A stretch of DNA of 64,000 bases from Paenibacillus sp. HW567. GTDB lineage: Bacteria; Bacillota; Bacilli; Paenibacillales; Paenibacillaceae. The notes under the pieces are model-generated. The model did not search any database. It had not been told where the DNA came from and saw only the letters and a program-made list of their open reading frames with translations. The position numbers and the translations under genes are program-made. Below are positions 33,572 to 42,929 of this stretch, piece after piece (within the stretch, counting starts at the first letter, position 1; each line of letters starts with the position of its first letter). The DNA is taken from positions 6,771,286 to 6,835,285 of the forward strand of contig NZ_KB910518.1 in assembly GCF_000374185.1 (NCBI RefSeq), given 5' to 3'.

Positions 33572-36319
33572 CTAGTACTGCGTATTTACAATTTCGTCAA
33601 TCTTCGCGGCTTCTGCAGCGTCTGCAGCAATCAGCTTGTCATAGATCGGTTGATCCTGATCAAGGTTAGCTTTCTTTAATGCTGCCAGGTACCAACGGGC
33701 AATCTCGCGGTTAGTGGCATCACTATAATTATCGCTCAGTCCAGCCTTCAAGGTCTCTGAGGCTGCCTGGATCTGACCCGCCATTAGCTGGATTTTGCCT
33801 GTATTCAGCACAATCGCCGGAGTGACAGCGAGCGACTGGCTTTTCAAGTCTCCAAGGACCTGATTATAAGCATTAAGGCCAGCATCCAGATACGCTGTTT
33901 TACCGTCAACATCCTGCTGTGTGAAAGCTTGCTGAGCCAGATCATAAGAGCGGGCAATGAATGAACTGTACCAATTCGTATCCCAAAGGTTGCCGCTGCT
34001 CAAGACATCCGCATAATTGTCGCCAAGTCCAAGCTTTAAGGTTGCCGCAGCTTCATCATTTTGTCCATTTAGTACCTGAAGTTTACCGGCATTCAGGGCA
34101 ATGCTTGGCGTTACCGAGAACGGACGTCCTTGCAACTGCTCTTTAGGCAGGGTTTTCAGATGTTCTACACCGTCAGTCACATGCTTGTATGCATTCAGTC
34201 CTGTTGTCACGTATTCCTGAGTTTTGGTTTTGTCTTTCTGGGCATTCGCGGCGCTTGCCAAAGTCTGGGCACGTCTGATGAGCTCATCGTACCATTTAAT
34301 ATCCCAGTTGAACTTATCCGCATTATCCCGGTAGATGGCGAACGCGAGGTCGCTCTGACCCTTCAAATCATAATAAGCGGCTAATTGCTTTAATATATCC
34401 TTATTGTAAGGCTCGTCTTTTAGCGCACGAGATAATATACTGTAATCTTCGTTAAGGTATTGCTCATCTTTGGTCTGGCCGTACACCTGCTGATCCATAG
34501 AAGAGAGGTAGATGACGGCTTCCGGATGATACGGACGGTCCTTTAAGGTTGCAATCAAAGGTGCTTTAAGCTCCTCATAGGACTGGCTCACGCCCATGAT
34601 TTGTTTGAACTTCATGGCCGAACTGCTGGAGCTGATGGCTGTGATCGACAGGAACAGCATGAAGACTGTGCCCACCGCCAGGATTCCAAGGTAACCGAAA
34701 CGCATGCCTGTTTTATTCCAGTTGCGGCGCAGCGGCTTGCTGTCCATTGTAACGCCCATTCCGGCAAGACCGATAAAGACTAGAATCCCCATAAAGGCAT
34801 AGCTAAGGTTAAAGTCCAGTAAGCTGTGGAGAAGAATTGATAATGCAATGATGTAGAAAAAGAATCCATTATGAAATTCATCTTTGTCACGTTTGAGATA
34901 TCCACGCACATATTTATAGAAGATATAGCCAATAAAGCCCATGAACACAATGAATCCGACAATGCCGACTTCAATCAAATATTGCAGGAAGAAGTTGTGC
35001 ACCTGACGGCTTGTATACGGGTTGTTCTGGTAGTGCTCATAGAGCGAAGCCCAGCCGCCGCCCCCGGCGCCAATAATCGGATAATCCTTAACGACCTTCA
35101 TAGCATCCTTGTAGAAAGTGATCCGCTCCAGTACACTGTGCTGCTTGAAGTTGATGTTCTCCAGACGCGTTTCCATATTGGCAGGCAGAATGCTGCGCAC
35201 ACTTGTTCCGATCAGCAGAAAAGCAATAACGGCGACCAGCACTACGGACAGCATCGGAAGCCACATCCCCGAAAGCTTGCGGGATTCCCAGCCCCCGAGC
35301 TTGTTCTCCAGCCAAGGTGCCACAAAACGTTGAACTACCCAGCCGAGTCCGGCAACAACAGCGGAGGCTCCTATCAGATAAGCCCAGCCTTTAAATGCAG
35401 CGGCAGAAGTGAAGGCGGTGCTCAGCTCTGTGCCGATATTCGTCAGAGGGCTGGCAATGGCCAAGGAGGCAACTCCGGCAATACCAAGGTGGATGATCCA
35501 GAGAATCTGCTTAGTAGGCTTCAAGGATAACAGCAACAATATAAAAACCACGGGCAGCATGACAAGTCCGCCGCGGGACAAGGTTAGCAGCAGGGACACG
35601 ATGATAGGCACGAGCATAAATCCGTGAGTCAGTGTACCGTACCATTTTTTAGAACGAACCAAAGCAAAAACGGCTACGAATAAAAATGCCATCAGAAAGG
35701 CTGCATATGTATTCGCATATTGGAAAACAGACGTAAGCCGCAGACCGTTCGAGTCTGTCATTACCGCATCCAAGTATTTACCGCCGCGCACTGTGCTCGA
35801 GAACCATCCCACCAGCGCAGCGGCAAATTTCGAGCCGCCCAGCCAGTTCACCAGTCCAAAGCCCACAATGAAATAAGCAATCGCCAGTACGGCATTTTGA
35901 ATGACAACATTTAGTTGCTTTTGCTTCAAGAGATATAACGCTATAATGAATATTGCAATATACATACTCTGAACAAAGAGCATGTTCATCGCCATATAAT
36001 GTGAAACCGCACCAAATAACGATAGCGCATATGTTATGGGCAGCAATATCGAAGCCACAGCCAGCAAGTCGCTCTGCTCCTCCAGCTTGAACTTCTTATA
36101 GAACAAGCCCATCCAGACTAGCAGCAGCAGGCCGCTGAGCAACGACGCTACGTAGATCGGCCTTTCAAAATCAATCTGCTGTCCATTAAACAATCCTACT
36201 TGAAACGGGGTCCACACCAAAAACATAATGAAAGCAACAACCAATGCCCACACCGGGCTGGATATCTTTTCAACATTTCTCGACTGAGCAGCATTTTTAC
36301 CGTATACTGGTTTCGACAC
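33572..36319 (-). CDS. O-antigen ligase family (Wzy_C) membrane protein with TPR tail
   Basis: 915 residues. About twelve TM segments fill the first about 565 residues, with the Wzy_C signature region around residues 400-440 (LERITFYKDAMKVVKDYPII, then GAGGGGWASLYEHYQ). The last about 330 residues are TPR-like helical repeats with LNAGKLQ/LNTGKIQ units. Proteins of this class join a lipid-linked glycan to an acceptor (WaaL), polymerise it (Wzy) or glycosylate proteins. In Geobacillus the WsaB ligase attaches the glycan to the S-layer protein; that role here is inferred from the locus. It is divergent from the Wzm/Wzt operon and has neighbour-like GC, unlike the island that follows. Confidence 0.85.
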   Translation of the reverse strand: MSKPVYGKNAAQSRNVEKISSPVWALVVAFIMFLVWTPFQVGLFNGQQIDFERPIYVASLLSGLLLLVWMGLFYKKFKLEEQSDLLAVASILLPITYALSLFGAVSHYMAMNMLFVQSMYIAIFIIALYLLKQKQLNVVIQNAVLAIAYFIVGFGLVNWLGGSKFAAALVGWFSSTVRGGKYLDAVMTDSNGLRLTSVFQYANTYAAFLMAFLFVAVFALVRSKKWYGTLTHGFMLVPIIVSLLLTLSRGGLVMLPVVFILLLLSLKPTKQILWIIHLGIAGVASLAIASPLTNIGTELSTAFTSAAAFKGWAYLIGASAVVAGLGWVVQRFVAPWLENKLGGWESRKLSGMWLPMLSVVLVAVIAFLLIGTSVRSILPANMETRLENINFKQHSVLERITFYKDAMKVVKDYPIIGAGGGGWASLYEHYQNNPYTSRQVHNFFLQYLIEVGIVGFIVFMGFIGYIFYKYVRGYLKRDKDEFHNGFFFYIIALSILLHSLLDFNLSYAFMGILVFIGLAGMGVTMDSKPLRRNWNKTGMRFGYLGILAVGTVFMLFLSITAISSSSSAMKFKQIMGVSQSYEELKAPLIATLKDRPYHPEAVIYLSSMDQQVYGQTKDEQYLNEDYSILSRALKDEPYNKDILKQLAAYYDLKGQSDLAFAIYRDNADKFNWDIKWYDELIRRAQTLASAANAQKDKTKTQEYVTTGLNAYKHVTDGVEHLKTLPKEQLQGRPFSVTPSIALNAGKLQVLNGQNDEAAATLKLGLGDNYADVLSSGNLWDTNWYSSFIARSYDLAQQAFTQQDVDGKTAYLDAGLNAYNQVLGDLKSQSLAVTPAIVLNTGKIQLMAGQIQAASETLKAGLSDNYSDATNREIARWYLAALKKANLDQDQPIYDKLIAADAAEAAKIDEIVNTQY

Positions 36320-36420
36320 GTTATAATCTCCTTTTCCTGTAGGTACGTCAATATTTTAGCATATAGTACAATGACAGAGCTAGCTGGTTTATTATCTTAA
36401 GTAACAGCCTTTCAGATTAG

Positions 36421-36461
36421 ATACGCATATAGCGTATAGCGGGATTTTGAGGTGATATAAT
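36421..36461 (+). promoter_or_regulatory. Predicted extended -10 promoter and operator-like palindrome of the glycan operon
   Basis: TGATATAAT (36453-36461) is a perfect extended -10. The palindrome ATACGC-ATATA-GCGTAT (36421-36437) lies where the -35 would be, and no consensus -35 is present. This arrangement suggests a promoter controlled by a dimeric regulator. It is about 70 bp ahead of the Wzm-type gene. Confidence 0.55.
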
Positions 36462-36531
36462 ATGTTTCAACAATAACTAACAATAAATTATTAATTCATT
36501 GGAGTTATAAAAATCAAAAAAAGATAAGGCG

Positions 36532-37362
36532 ATGAAAATGAATTTTTATAAAAGGACACAGAACTACCTGGTAAGTCTATTTAAATCAAAAGATTTACTC
36601 TTTGAGTTTACAAAAAGAGATTTTCAACAAAGATATAAAGGGTCACTCCTTGGTGTAATATGGGCATTACTATCTCCTCTATTAATGTTGGGAGTGTATA
36701 GTTTTATTTTTGTTAGTGTATTTAAATCGAAATGGGGGAGCTCATCAATTCAGCAAGATGGAAAAATGCTCTACACTATGATGATTTTCGCAGGACTTGT
36801 CCCATTTCAAATTTTCTCTGAATCAGTTAACCGGTCTGTAAGTCTATTAGGTCAAAGTGCAAACTATATAAAAAAGGTTGTAATTCCGATTGAGATACTT
36901 CCTACTAGTATAGTTCTTTCCACTGTAATTAACAGTTTTTTTTCAGTTGGACTTTTAATACTGGGGAAATTACTTTTTTTAAATACGCCTAACTGGACTC
37001 TTATATTCGTTCCTTTGGTTTTAATTCCAATTATGCTTCTGTCACTTGGATTTGCTCTGATTGTTGCAGCGTTTGGTATATATATAAAAGACTTAGTTTA
37101 TGTAGTAGGTCTCCTTGTGAATATTCTATTTTATATGTCACCAATATTTTATTCCGCTGATTCACTTCCAGCAAGGTTTAGGTTCTTAATTCATTTGAAT
37201 CCCATTGCTCCAATAATTAATCACTTTAGAGATGTATTCATAAACGGGGAGTTATTTTCAATTTCGAGTTATATAACATCATTTTTTATTTCGTTTATTA
37301 TTTTTATTCTTGGACTAACGATTTTCAATTATTTAAGGAAGGGATTTGCAGATGTCATTTGA
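36532..37362 (+). CDS. ABC-2 polysaccharide export permease (Wzm/TagG type)
   Basis: 276 residues, six TM segments, ABC2_membrane family. The early FTKRDFQQRYKGSLLGVIWALLSP stretch is typical of Wzm, KpsM and TagG permeases, as is FYMSPIFYSADSLP and the final FNYLRKGFADVI. With the ATPase encoded next it flips a completed lipid-linked glycan across the membrane. First gene of the AT-rich operon; its 3' end overlaps the Wzt gene by 11 nt. Confidence 0.92.
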   Translation: MKMNFYKRTQNYLVSLFKSKDLLFEFTKRDFQQRYKGSLLGVIWALLSPLLMLGVYSFIFVSVFKSKWGSSSIQQDGKMLYTMMIFAGLVPFQIFSESVNRSVSLLGQSANYIKKVVIPIEILPTSIVLSTVINSFFSVGLLILGKLLFLNTPNWTLIFVPLVLIPIMLLSLGFALIVAAFGIYIKDLVYVVGLLVNILFYMSPIFYSADSLPARFRFLIHLNPIAPIINHFRDVFINGELFSISSYITSFFISFIIFILGLTIFNYLRKGFADVI

Positions 37363-38644
37363 TGAAGTCGCAATAAAAGTGAGTAACGTATCTAAAGTGT
37401 ACAAAATGTATAATACACCTGCTGATAGATTGAAGGATCTCTTTAATATTTCAAAAAAACAGAAAAGACATCAAGCATTTTCTGCACTTAATTCCATAAC
37501 GTTTGAGGTTAAAAAAGGAGACACAGTAGGAATTGTAGGGAAAAATGGTTCAGGGAAGTCTACCTTATTGCAGATTATTGCTGGGACAGTAACTCCGACT
37601 ACAGGGACAGTAGAGGTATTCGGGAAAGTTGTTGCACTTCTCGAGTTGGGCTCTGGTTTTAATCCTGAATTTACAGGTAGGGAGAATGTTTATTTGAATG
37701 CTACTATGTTTGGGATTAGCAGAGAAACTATAGAGGGAAAGTTCTCTGAAATAGAAAGTTTTGCAGATATTGGAGAGCATATTGACCAACCAGTTAAGAC
37801 CTATTCTAGTGGTATGTTTGCTAGATTAGCTTTCTCTGTAGCTATTCATATGGAACCCGACATATTAATTATTGATGAGATTCTGGCGGTTGGAGATGCT
37901 GCATTTCAAGCAAAATGTGTTTCTAAAATGCGCCAACTAAAAGATAACGGGGTCAGCTTGCTGTTTGTTAGTCATTCTGTGGATGCAATAAAGTCGATGT
38001 GTCATTCGGCAATACTAATATCACATGGGAATTTAGTAGATGAAGGAACTTCGGAAAAGATTACGAATCATTATCTGGCCATGATTCGAGATGAAATGAA
38101 TCAATACAACAGTAATGATTCATTTCAAAATAATGAAAGTACAGAAGAAGTTCCTAATATTCAATTAAATTCAGGGTTCAGATATGGTTCAGGACTTGTA
38201 TCCTTTAGAGATGTATACATGGCCAATCAACTTGGAGAACCAACTAAAGCGTATGAATTTGGTGAGCAAGCCTCTTTGATATGTTCTTTGTACTCTAAAG
38301 AAAAAGTGCAAGATATCAATGTATCCTTTTTAATCAGGGACATCACAGGGATAGATTTATTTGGAACAACCATGTTTGATGAACATGTTATTTTAATTTC
38401 TTTAGAAAAACATGAAAAAAAAATAGTGAAATTTAATTTTCCTATATGGCTTAGACAAGGTAGTTATTCCGTATCGGTTGCTGTAAATAGTGTAACGGAT
38501 CGTGACTATTCTGACGTTTTTTTATTTGAGCAAATTGATGGAGCTAGTTCTTTCGAGGTTATAAGGAAAATTGATCGGCCTGTTCATTATAAGGTTCATG
38601 TTCCAATTAGAATTGAAACAGAGGGTGGATTATATGAAGAATAA
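37352..38644 (+). CDS. ABC polysaccharide export ATPase (Wzt type) with C-terminal domain
   Basis: 430 residues from ATG 37352 (AAGGAAGGG 8 nt upstream; the TTG at 37346 has none). Walker A GIVGKNGSGKST at about 60-71, signature YSSGMFARL, Walker B ILIIDEILAVGD and H-loop SHS form a complete ATPase. A C-terminal domain of about 185 residues follows (from about 245), of the Wzt_C kind that binds the non-reducing end of the glycan, often a methylated terminus, before export. The neighbouring methyltransferase fusion fits that. Overlaps the next gene by 11 nt. Confidence 0.92.
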   Translation: MSFDEVAIKVSNVSKVYKMYNTPADRLKDLFNISKKQKRHQAFSALNSITFEVKKGDTVGIVGKNGSGKSTLLQIIAGTVTPTTGTVEVFGKVVALLELGSGFNPEFTGRENVYLNATMFGISRETIEGKFSEIESFADIGEHIDQPVKTYSSGMFARLAFSVAIHMEPDILIIDEILAVGDAAFQAKCVSKMRQLKDNGVSLLFVSHSVDAIKSMCHSAILISHGNLVDEGTSEKITNHYLAMIRDEMNQYNSNDSFQNNESTEEVPNIQLNSGFRYGSGLVSFRDVYMANQLGEPTKAYEFGEQASLICSLYSKEKVQDINVSFLIRDITGIDLFGTTMFDEHVILISLEKHEKKIVKFNFPIWLRQGSYSVSVAVNSVTDRDYSDVFLFEQIDGASSFEVIRKIDRPVHYKVHVPIRIETEGGLYEE

Positions 38645-40877
38645 CGTATTCGAAAATGAAGCATGGTGGCAAAATAATGGAATGGGATGGGCGGATGAGG
38701 TTGAGAAAAGACGTTCATTACAACCTCTATATGGAATTCAGGAAGTGGTTTTGACACATATTTTCTCTAAAATGCCTAAAGATACTAAAGTTTTAGAGTT
38801 CGGAGTAGGATTTGGAAGACATGTGGATTATTTGAGTGATATACCCAATATAGAAGTCTATGGGGTTGATCAAAGCCCTACAATGTTAGAGAGTTTAAAG
38901 AATCGACTCTCTCATAAGCAGGATTTAATAAAAAATATTACCCTAATTGAGCCGAGAACGAAGCTTCCTTACCCTGATAATTATTTTGATTTTGTTTATA
39001 CAGTATCTGTACTTATTCATATTAATCCTGCTGATATAGAGGGAATATTATTGGAACTTATTCGAGTTGCCAAACATGGAGTTATTCATTTCGAAAATAA
39101 CTTTACTGAAAGTTCAGAATTGAAGTTTATGGACCATAATGGATGTTGGCAGCACTCATTAGTCCATGATTACTCGAAATTGAATTTACTTTGTTCAGTA
39201 TTAACAAAAGTGGCCTCTGAACAAGATATATACTATATAAAATTATCAGACAGTTGGAGTGTAGATGATATAGAGAATAAAGTGATGTTCTCACGCCTTC
39301 AATTAATGGATGATAAGATTCGACCAACTATAGCGAAATTTGAAGGTGAAATAGGTTGGAGGGGACTAGAGTTAAAGGAACGAATAGAGAAAGAATCCCA
39401 AATGCAAAGAGAATTGACTTTTTTAGAACAAGAATTATTAAGTGAAAAAAATGAGAATGATAAAAATAAGAAAAGGATAGATGAACAAACATCAGAAATT
39501 TATTTACTTAATGACGAAAAGAATAAACTTAGTAGTAAGTACTCCGAGTTAAACCAACTTTATCAGAGTCTCTCATTAAGTTTTAATTCTCAAACCGAGG
39601 AACTTGAAAGTAAATTTATGGAAGTAACACATTTAAACTCATATAAAGTCCTTTTAGAGTCTCGACTATACGAAATAGAGTCTTCGCTTGCATGGAGATC
39701 TATTACCAAGTTACGAAGTTTAGACCGTGTTTATAGACTTTCGAAGCCAGTTAGAAAGATGCTTAATATTATCCGCAAACATCGTATGAAATCTAAAAAA
39801 CAATATGATAAGGCGAATAGCACTAATGAAGTGACCTGGCCTAGTAATAAGCAAAGCGAGAGAAGTAATAGCCGTTATAATTTTCTTGAGAATAAACTGG
39901 CACTGATTCCTGAAGGGACGAGTGTTGCCATTCATCAGCCCGAATGGTTAGGAGTCTCGCATTCTACTCAAGAACTATTTCCGTTTACGCTCCCCATTAA
40001 AGAGTTATTTGATGCAAATGAAATAATGGATATAGGGAATTTAATTAGTAAACGTAAACCAAAAGTGATTATTTTTAGTGGTTTTGCTATTGGTTATTAT
40101 GATTTAGCGAAATACATTAAGAGTGTAGACTCTACCATACAAATAAAAATTTACTGGCATGGCAATACAACTCATATGTATGAAGACTACTCATGGAGTC
40201 GGTACCAAGAGATTATTCAACTCTGTAATGAAGGTATAGTAAGTGGTTGGGGATTTGCAAAGAAAAGTATGGCTGATCTGTATGAAGACAATGGATTTCC
40301 AAGTTTCTTTGTGAAGAATACTGTGAAAGATGAAAATTTCAATTTTCTGAAAAATAAAGAAATAATTCGTGGTGAAGATGTGAGAATTGGTATATATGCA
40401 TCAGGAAATACTTGGAATAAAAATGCATATACTCAAATTGCAGCAGTAAGTCTAATTAAAAATGCGAGTATAAATGCCATTCCATATAATAATAGAATGA
40501 AGTCTTTTGCTCAGCAATTAAATGTGAAGATGGAGGGGGCTGACGTGGCAGTTCCTAGGGAGGAGCTTTTAGCTGCTCTGGCATCTAACGATATCAACTT
40601 TTATGTAACGTTTTCTGAATGTGCTCCTCTACTTCCATTGGAGAGTATGAACTTAGGCATTCCTTGTTTAACAGGGCCGAATCATCATTATTTTGAGGGT
40701 AGCCCTTTGAAAGATTATCTCATTGTTAATAGACCTGATGATCCAATTGAAATTGCTAAGAAAGCTGAGTACGCACTGAAAAATAAGAGGGAAATAATGG
40801 ATTTGTATGGTGTGTGGAAAGCGGAGAATGATATTGAATCAGAGTCAAGTGTCCAAAGATTTCTTGAGGAGAAATAA
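38634..40877 (+). CDS. Methyltransferase / coiled-coil / glycosyltransferase fusion
   Basis: 747 residues from ATG 38634, preceded by GAGGGTGG. Residues about 35-200 are a class I SAM methyltransferase (motif I VLEFGVGFGRH at 53-63, YGVDQSPTML, FDFVYTVSVLIHI). About 245-365 is a charged heptad-rich coiled coil (LEQELLSEKNENDKNKKRID, then LNDEKNKLSSKY). About 425-747 is a GT-B-like glycosyltransferase part ending in ECAPLLPLESMNLGIPCLTG. WsaE of Geobacillus and WbdD of E. coli O9a are multidomain proteins that methylate the chain end, so a chain-capping role is inferred. The gene overlaps the wzt-type gene. Confidence 0.8.
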   Translation: MKNNVFENEAWWQNNGMGWADEVEKRRSLQPLYGIQEVVLTHIFSKMPKDTKVLEFGVGFGRHVDYLSDIPNIEVYGVDQSPTMLESLKNRLSHKQDLIKNITLIEPRTKLPYPDNYFDFVYTVSVLIHINPADIEGILLELIRVAKHGVIHFENNFTESSELKFMDHNGCWQHSLVHDYSKLNLLCSVLTKVASEQDIYYIKLSDSWSVDDIENKVMFSRLQLMDDKIRPTIAKFEGEIGWRGLELKERIEKESQMQRELTFLEQELLSEKNENDKNKKRIDEQTSEIYLLNDEKNKLSSKYSELNQLYQSLSLSFNSQTEELESKFMEVTHLNSYKVLLESRLYEIESSLAWRSITKLRSLDRVYRLSKPVRKMLNIIRKHRMKSKKQYDKANSTNEVTWPSNKQSERSNSRYNFLENKLALIPEGTSVAIHQPEWLGVSHSTQELFPFTLPIKELFDANEIMDIGNLISKRKPKVIIFSGFAIGYYDLAKYIKSVDSTIQIKIYWHGNTTHMYEDYSWSRYQEIIQLCNEGIVSGWGFAKKSMADLYEDNGFPSFFVKNTVKDENFNFLKNKEIIRGEDVRIGIYASGNTWNKNAYTQIAAVSLIKNASINAIPYNNRMKSFAQQLNVKMEGADVAVPREELLAALASNDINFYVTFSECAPLLPLESMNLGIPCLTGPNHHYFEGSPLKDYLIVNRPDDPIEIAKKAEYALKNKREIMDLYGVWKAENDIESESSVQRFLEEK

Positions 40878-40880
40878 TAT

Positions 40881-42911
40881 ATGGTTAGAACATATGTCTT
40901 TACTTCCTATGAACTTTACCCCATTAATGCCGGTGGGTGCGGTGTATTCATTTATAATGCTATGCACCAGTTGCTTAAAAACTCAGATAACCGGGTAGTT
41001 CTACTATTAGATATGCCAAAACATGAATGTGAATTATTTACTAAGGATTTTCAGCCGAGTCTACCAAATAGCGATAATTTAAGAATAATATGTTTGTCTG
41101 AGTGGATACAAGATGAAGCTTATGGAGAAAAATTTTCTAATGTATTTTTGCAAAAAAGTTACCGTTTTTTTAGAGGGCTCAATAAGTTAAGTCTCCTCCA
41201 GCAAATAGATTACATTGAATTTTTTGATTATGTAGGTATCGGCTATTTCTCAGTTAAAGCAAAACGATTTGAGGGTTTATTTTCAAAAACTGTTCTTGCA
41301 GCAAGAGCACATTGCACAATTGACTTAATGGATCTAGAACAGGTACCTAATAGTTTTGATTTAAATAAACTTCAAATGTATCAAATGGAAAAAGAAGTTA
41401 TGCAAGATGCTGATGTTTTACTGGTACCGTCTAATTCTTGGGGGGAAATATATATTCAGCGTTACGCTGTAAATCCGGAAAGAGTTGTTGTTTCTCCTCC
41501 TCCCGTAGAATTGTGGGATGATGTGAAATATAATACTTATGAGAATCAGAAAAATGTTATATTTTACGGACGTATATTTCAGTTAAAAGGAGTGGATCTT
41601 TTTGTTGATGCTGCAATAGCATTGATGATAAAACGACCTGAAAATGATAGTGTTTTTTATCTTATTGGATATGATGGATTGGATTTAAATGGAAAACCCT
41701 ACAAAGAACAACTTCTTTTGCGGATACCAAATCATTTGAAACATAGGTTTGTTTTTACAGGACAACTTAATCATAAGGAATTAGAACAACTATTGGTAAA
41801 TGTACGATTTGCTGTTTTTCCAAACTATGTTGAATCTTTTTGTTATAGTATCCATGAATTATATAATGTTGGGGTTCCAATAATTGCTAATGATATTCCT
41901 GCTTTTAGAGATTATTTTAACCATCAAAAAAATGCATTGTTATATCATGGTACATCTAGTGACCTCGTTAAACAAATGGAATGTTTGTTGGATAATGACG
42001 AAATAAGGCATCGCATTAGTATACCTTATAGGGTGATTAACAATCAGGAATTCAATGTTATTTATGAGGGCTTGTTTGCTTTTAATCAGCCTGCTGATAA
42101 GGTAAAAGTATTAGAGGAGAGTAAGTTATCTATAATAATTTTGGATGAAGGGGAAATTAGTGAGCAGCGATCCATTTCATTAATGACTCACCCAAGGGTG
42201 GATAAAGATAAAAGTTATATTCTTAAAAATAATTCTTATGGTACGCCGGTTCATTATCTTGGAAAACTAAGATATGCTTCAAAGATTGATGGCAATTCTG
42301 ATGATTTACTGCCAGTAAATAAATACATCCTAACTTGTTATGCTAATGATTTTATTGATACTGAATACATCACAGCATCTTTAGATATCTTAGATGCAAA
42401 TGATTCTGTACAATATGTGGGTGCACAATATAAAAACACTGATCATTATGAACAGTATAGCCTACTAGAACCTAATACTTATAGTGACTATAATAGATTA
42501 ACAAGAGCTGTTTTTAGGCTTGATGAGTTTAGTAAATCTCTTAGAGATATATACGATATCAGATTAAAAGAATTAGGCGAAAAAAGGTTTCTCCGAATGA
42601 CAGGCTATATTCTACCAAAGGAATATATTACACAAGGTGAAGCGGGAATCCTTAATGTCAAAGAAGAACAATACATTTACAGCACTCATTATTCAACACG
42701 AAATAATGAATGGAATCCTTATGTGTTATATCCTTACCTAATTCATTCCAATTCTTCGATTTATTCCAACATGGGACAACAAAATCATGATGCTGCGAGA
42801 AAAATATACCAGCGACTCAAATATAAAGTTGATGCAGTTAGTGGGAGAAGAGGGAAAATGCTGGTTAAGGTGCTAGAGCGTTTGCATAGAGAGTTTAAAA
42901 GAAGATTCTAA
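40881..42911 (+). CDS. GT4-type glycosyltransferase with long C-terminal extension
   Basis: 676 residues. The first about 410 residues are GT-B: an N-terminal YELYPINAGGCGVFIYNA glycine loop, a linker, then VIFYGRIFQLKGVDLFVDAA and FPNYVESFCYSIHELYNVG with the E-x7-E-like donor-site pattern. The last about 260 residues carry no motif that I recognise (CYANDFIDTEYITASLDILD and following) and may be a second domain. RBS GAGGAG precedes the ATG. It probably adds one sugar of the repeat; donor and linkage are unknown. AT-rich like its neighbours. Confidence 0.82.
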   Translation: MVRTYVFTSYELYPINAGGCGVFIYNAMHQLLKNSDNRVVLLLDMPKHECELFTKDFQPSLPNSDNLRIICLSEWIQDEAYGEKFSNVFLQKSYRFFRGLNKLSLLQQIDYIEFFDYVGIGYFSVKAKRFEGLFSKTVLAARAHCTIDLMDLEQVPNSFDLNKLQMYQMEKEVMQDADVLLVPSNSWGEIYIQRYAVNPERVVVSPPPVELWDDVKYNTYENQKNVIFYGRIFQLKGVDLFVDAAIALMIKRPENDSVFYLIGYDGLDLNGKPYKEQLLLRIPNHLKHRFVFTGQLNHKELEQLLVNVRFAVFPNYVESFCYSIHELYNVGVPIIANDIPAFRDYFNHQKNALLYHGTSSDLVKQMECLLDNDEIRHRISIPYRVINNQEFNVIYEGLFAFNQPADKVKVLEESKLSIIILDEGEISEQRSISLMTHPRVDKDKSYILKNNSYGTPVHYLGKLRYASKIDGNSDDLLPVNKYILTCYANDFIDTEYITASLDILDANDSVQYVGAQYKNTDHYEQYSLLEPNTYSDYNRLTRAVFRLDEFSKSLRDIYDIRLKELGEKRFLRMTGYILPKEYITQGEAGILNVKEEQYIYSTHYSTRNNEWNPYVLYPYLIHSNSSIYSNMGQQNHDAARKIYQRLKYKVDAVSGRRGKMLVKVLERLHREFKRRF

Positions 42912-42929
42912 TATTATGGCGGTGTTTAA

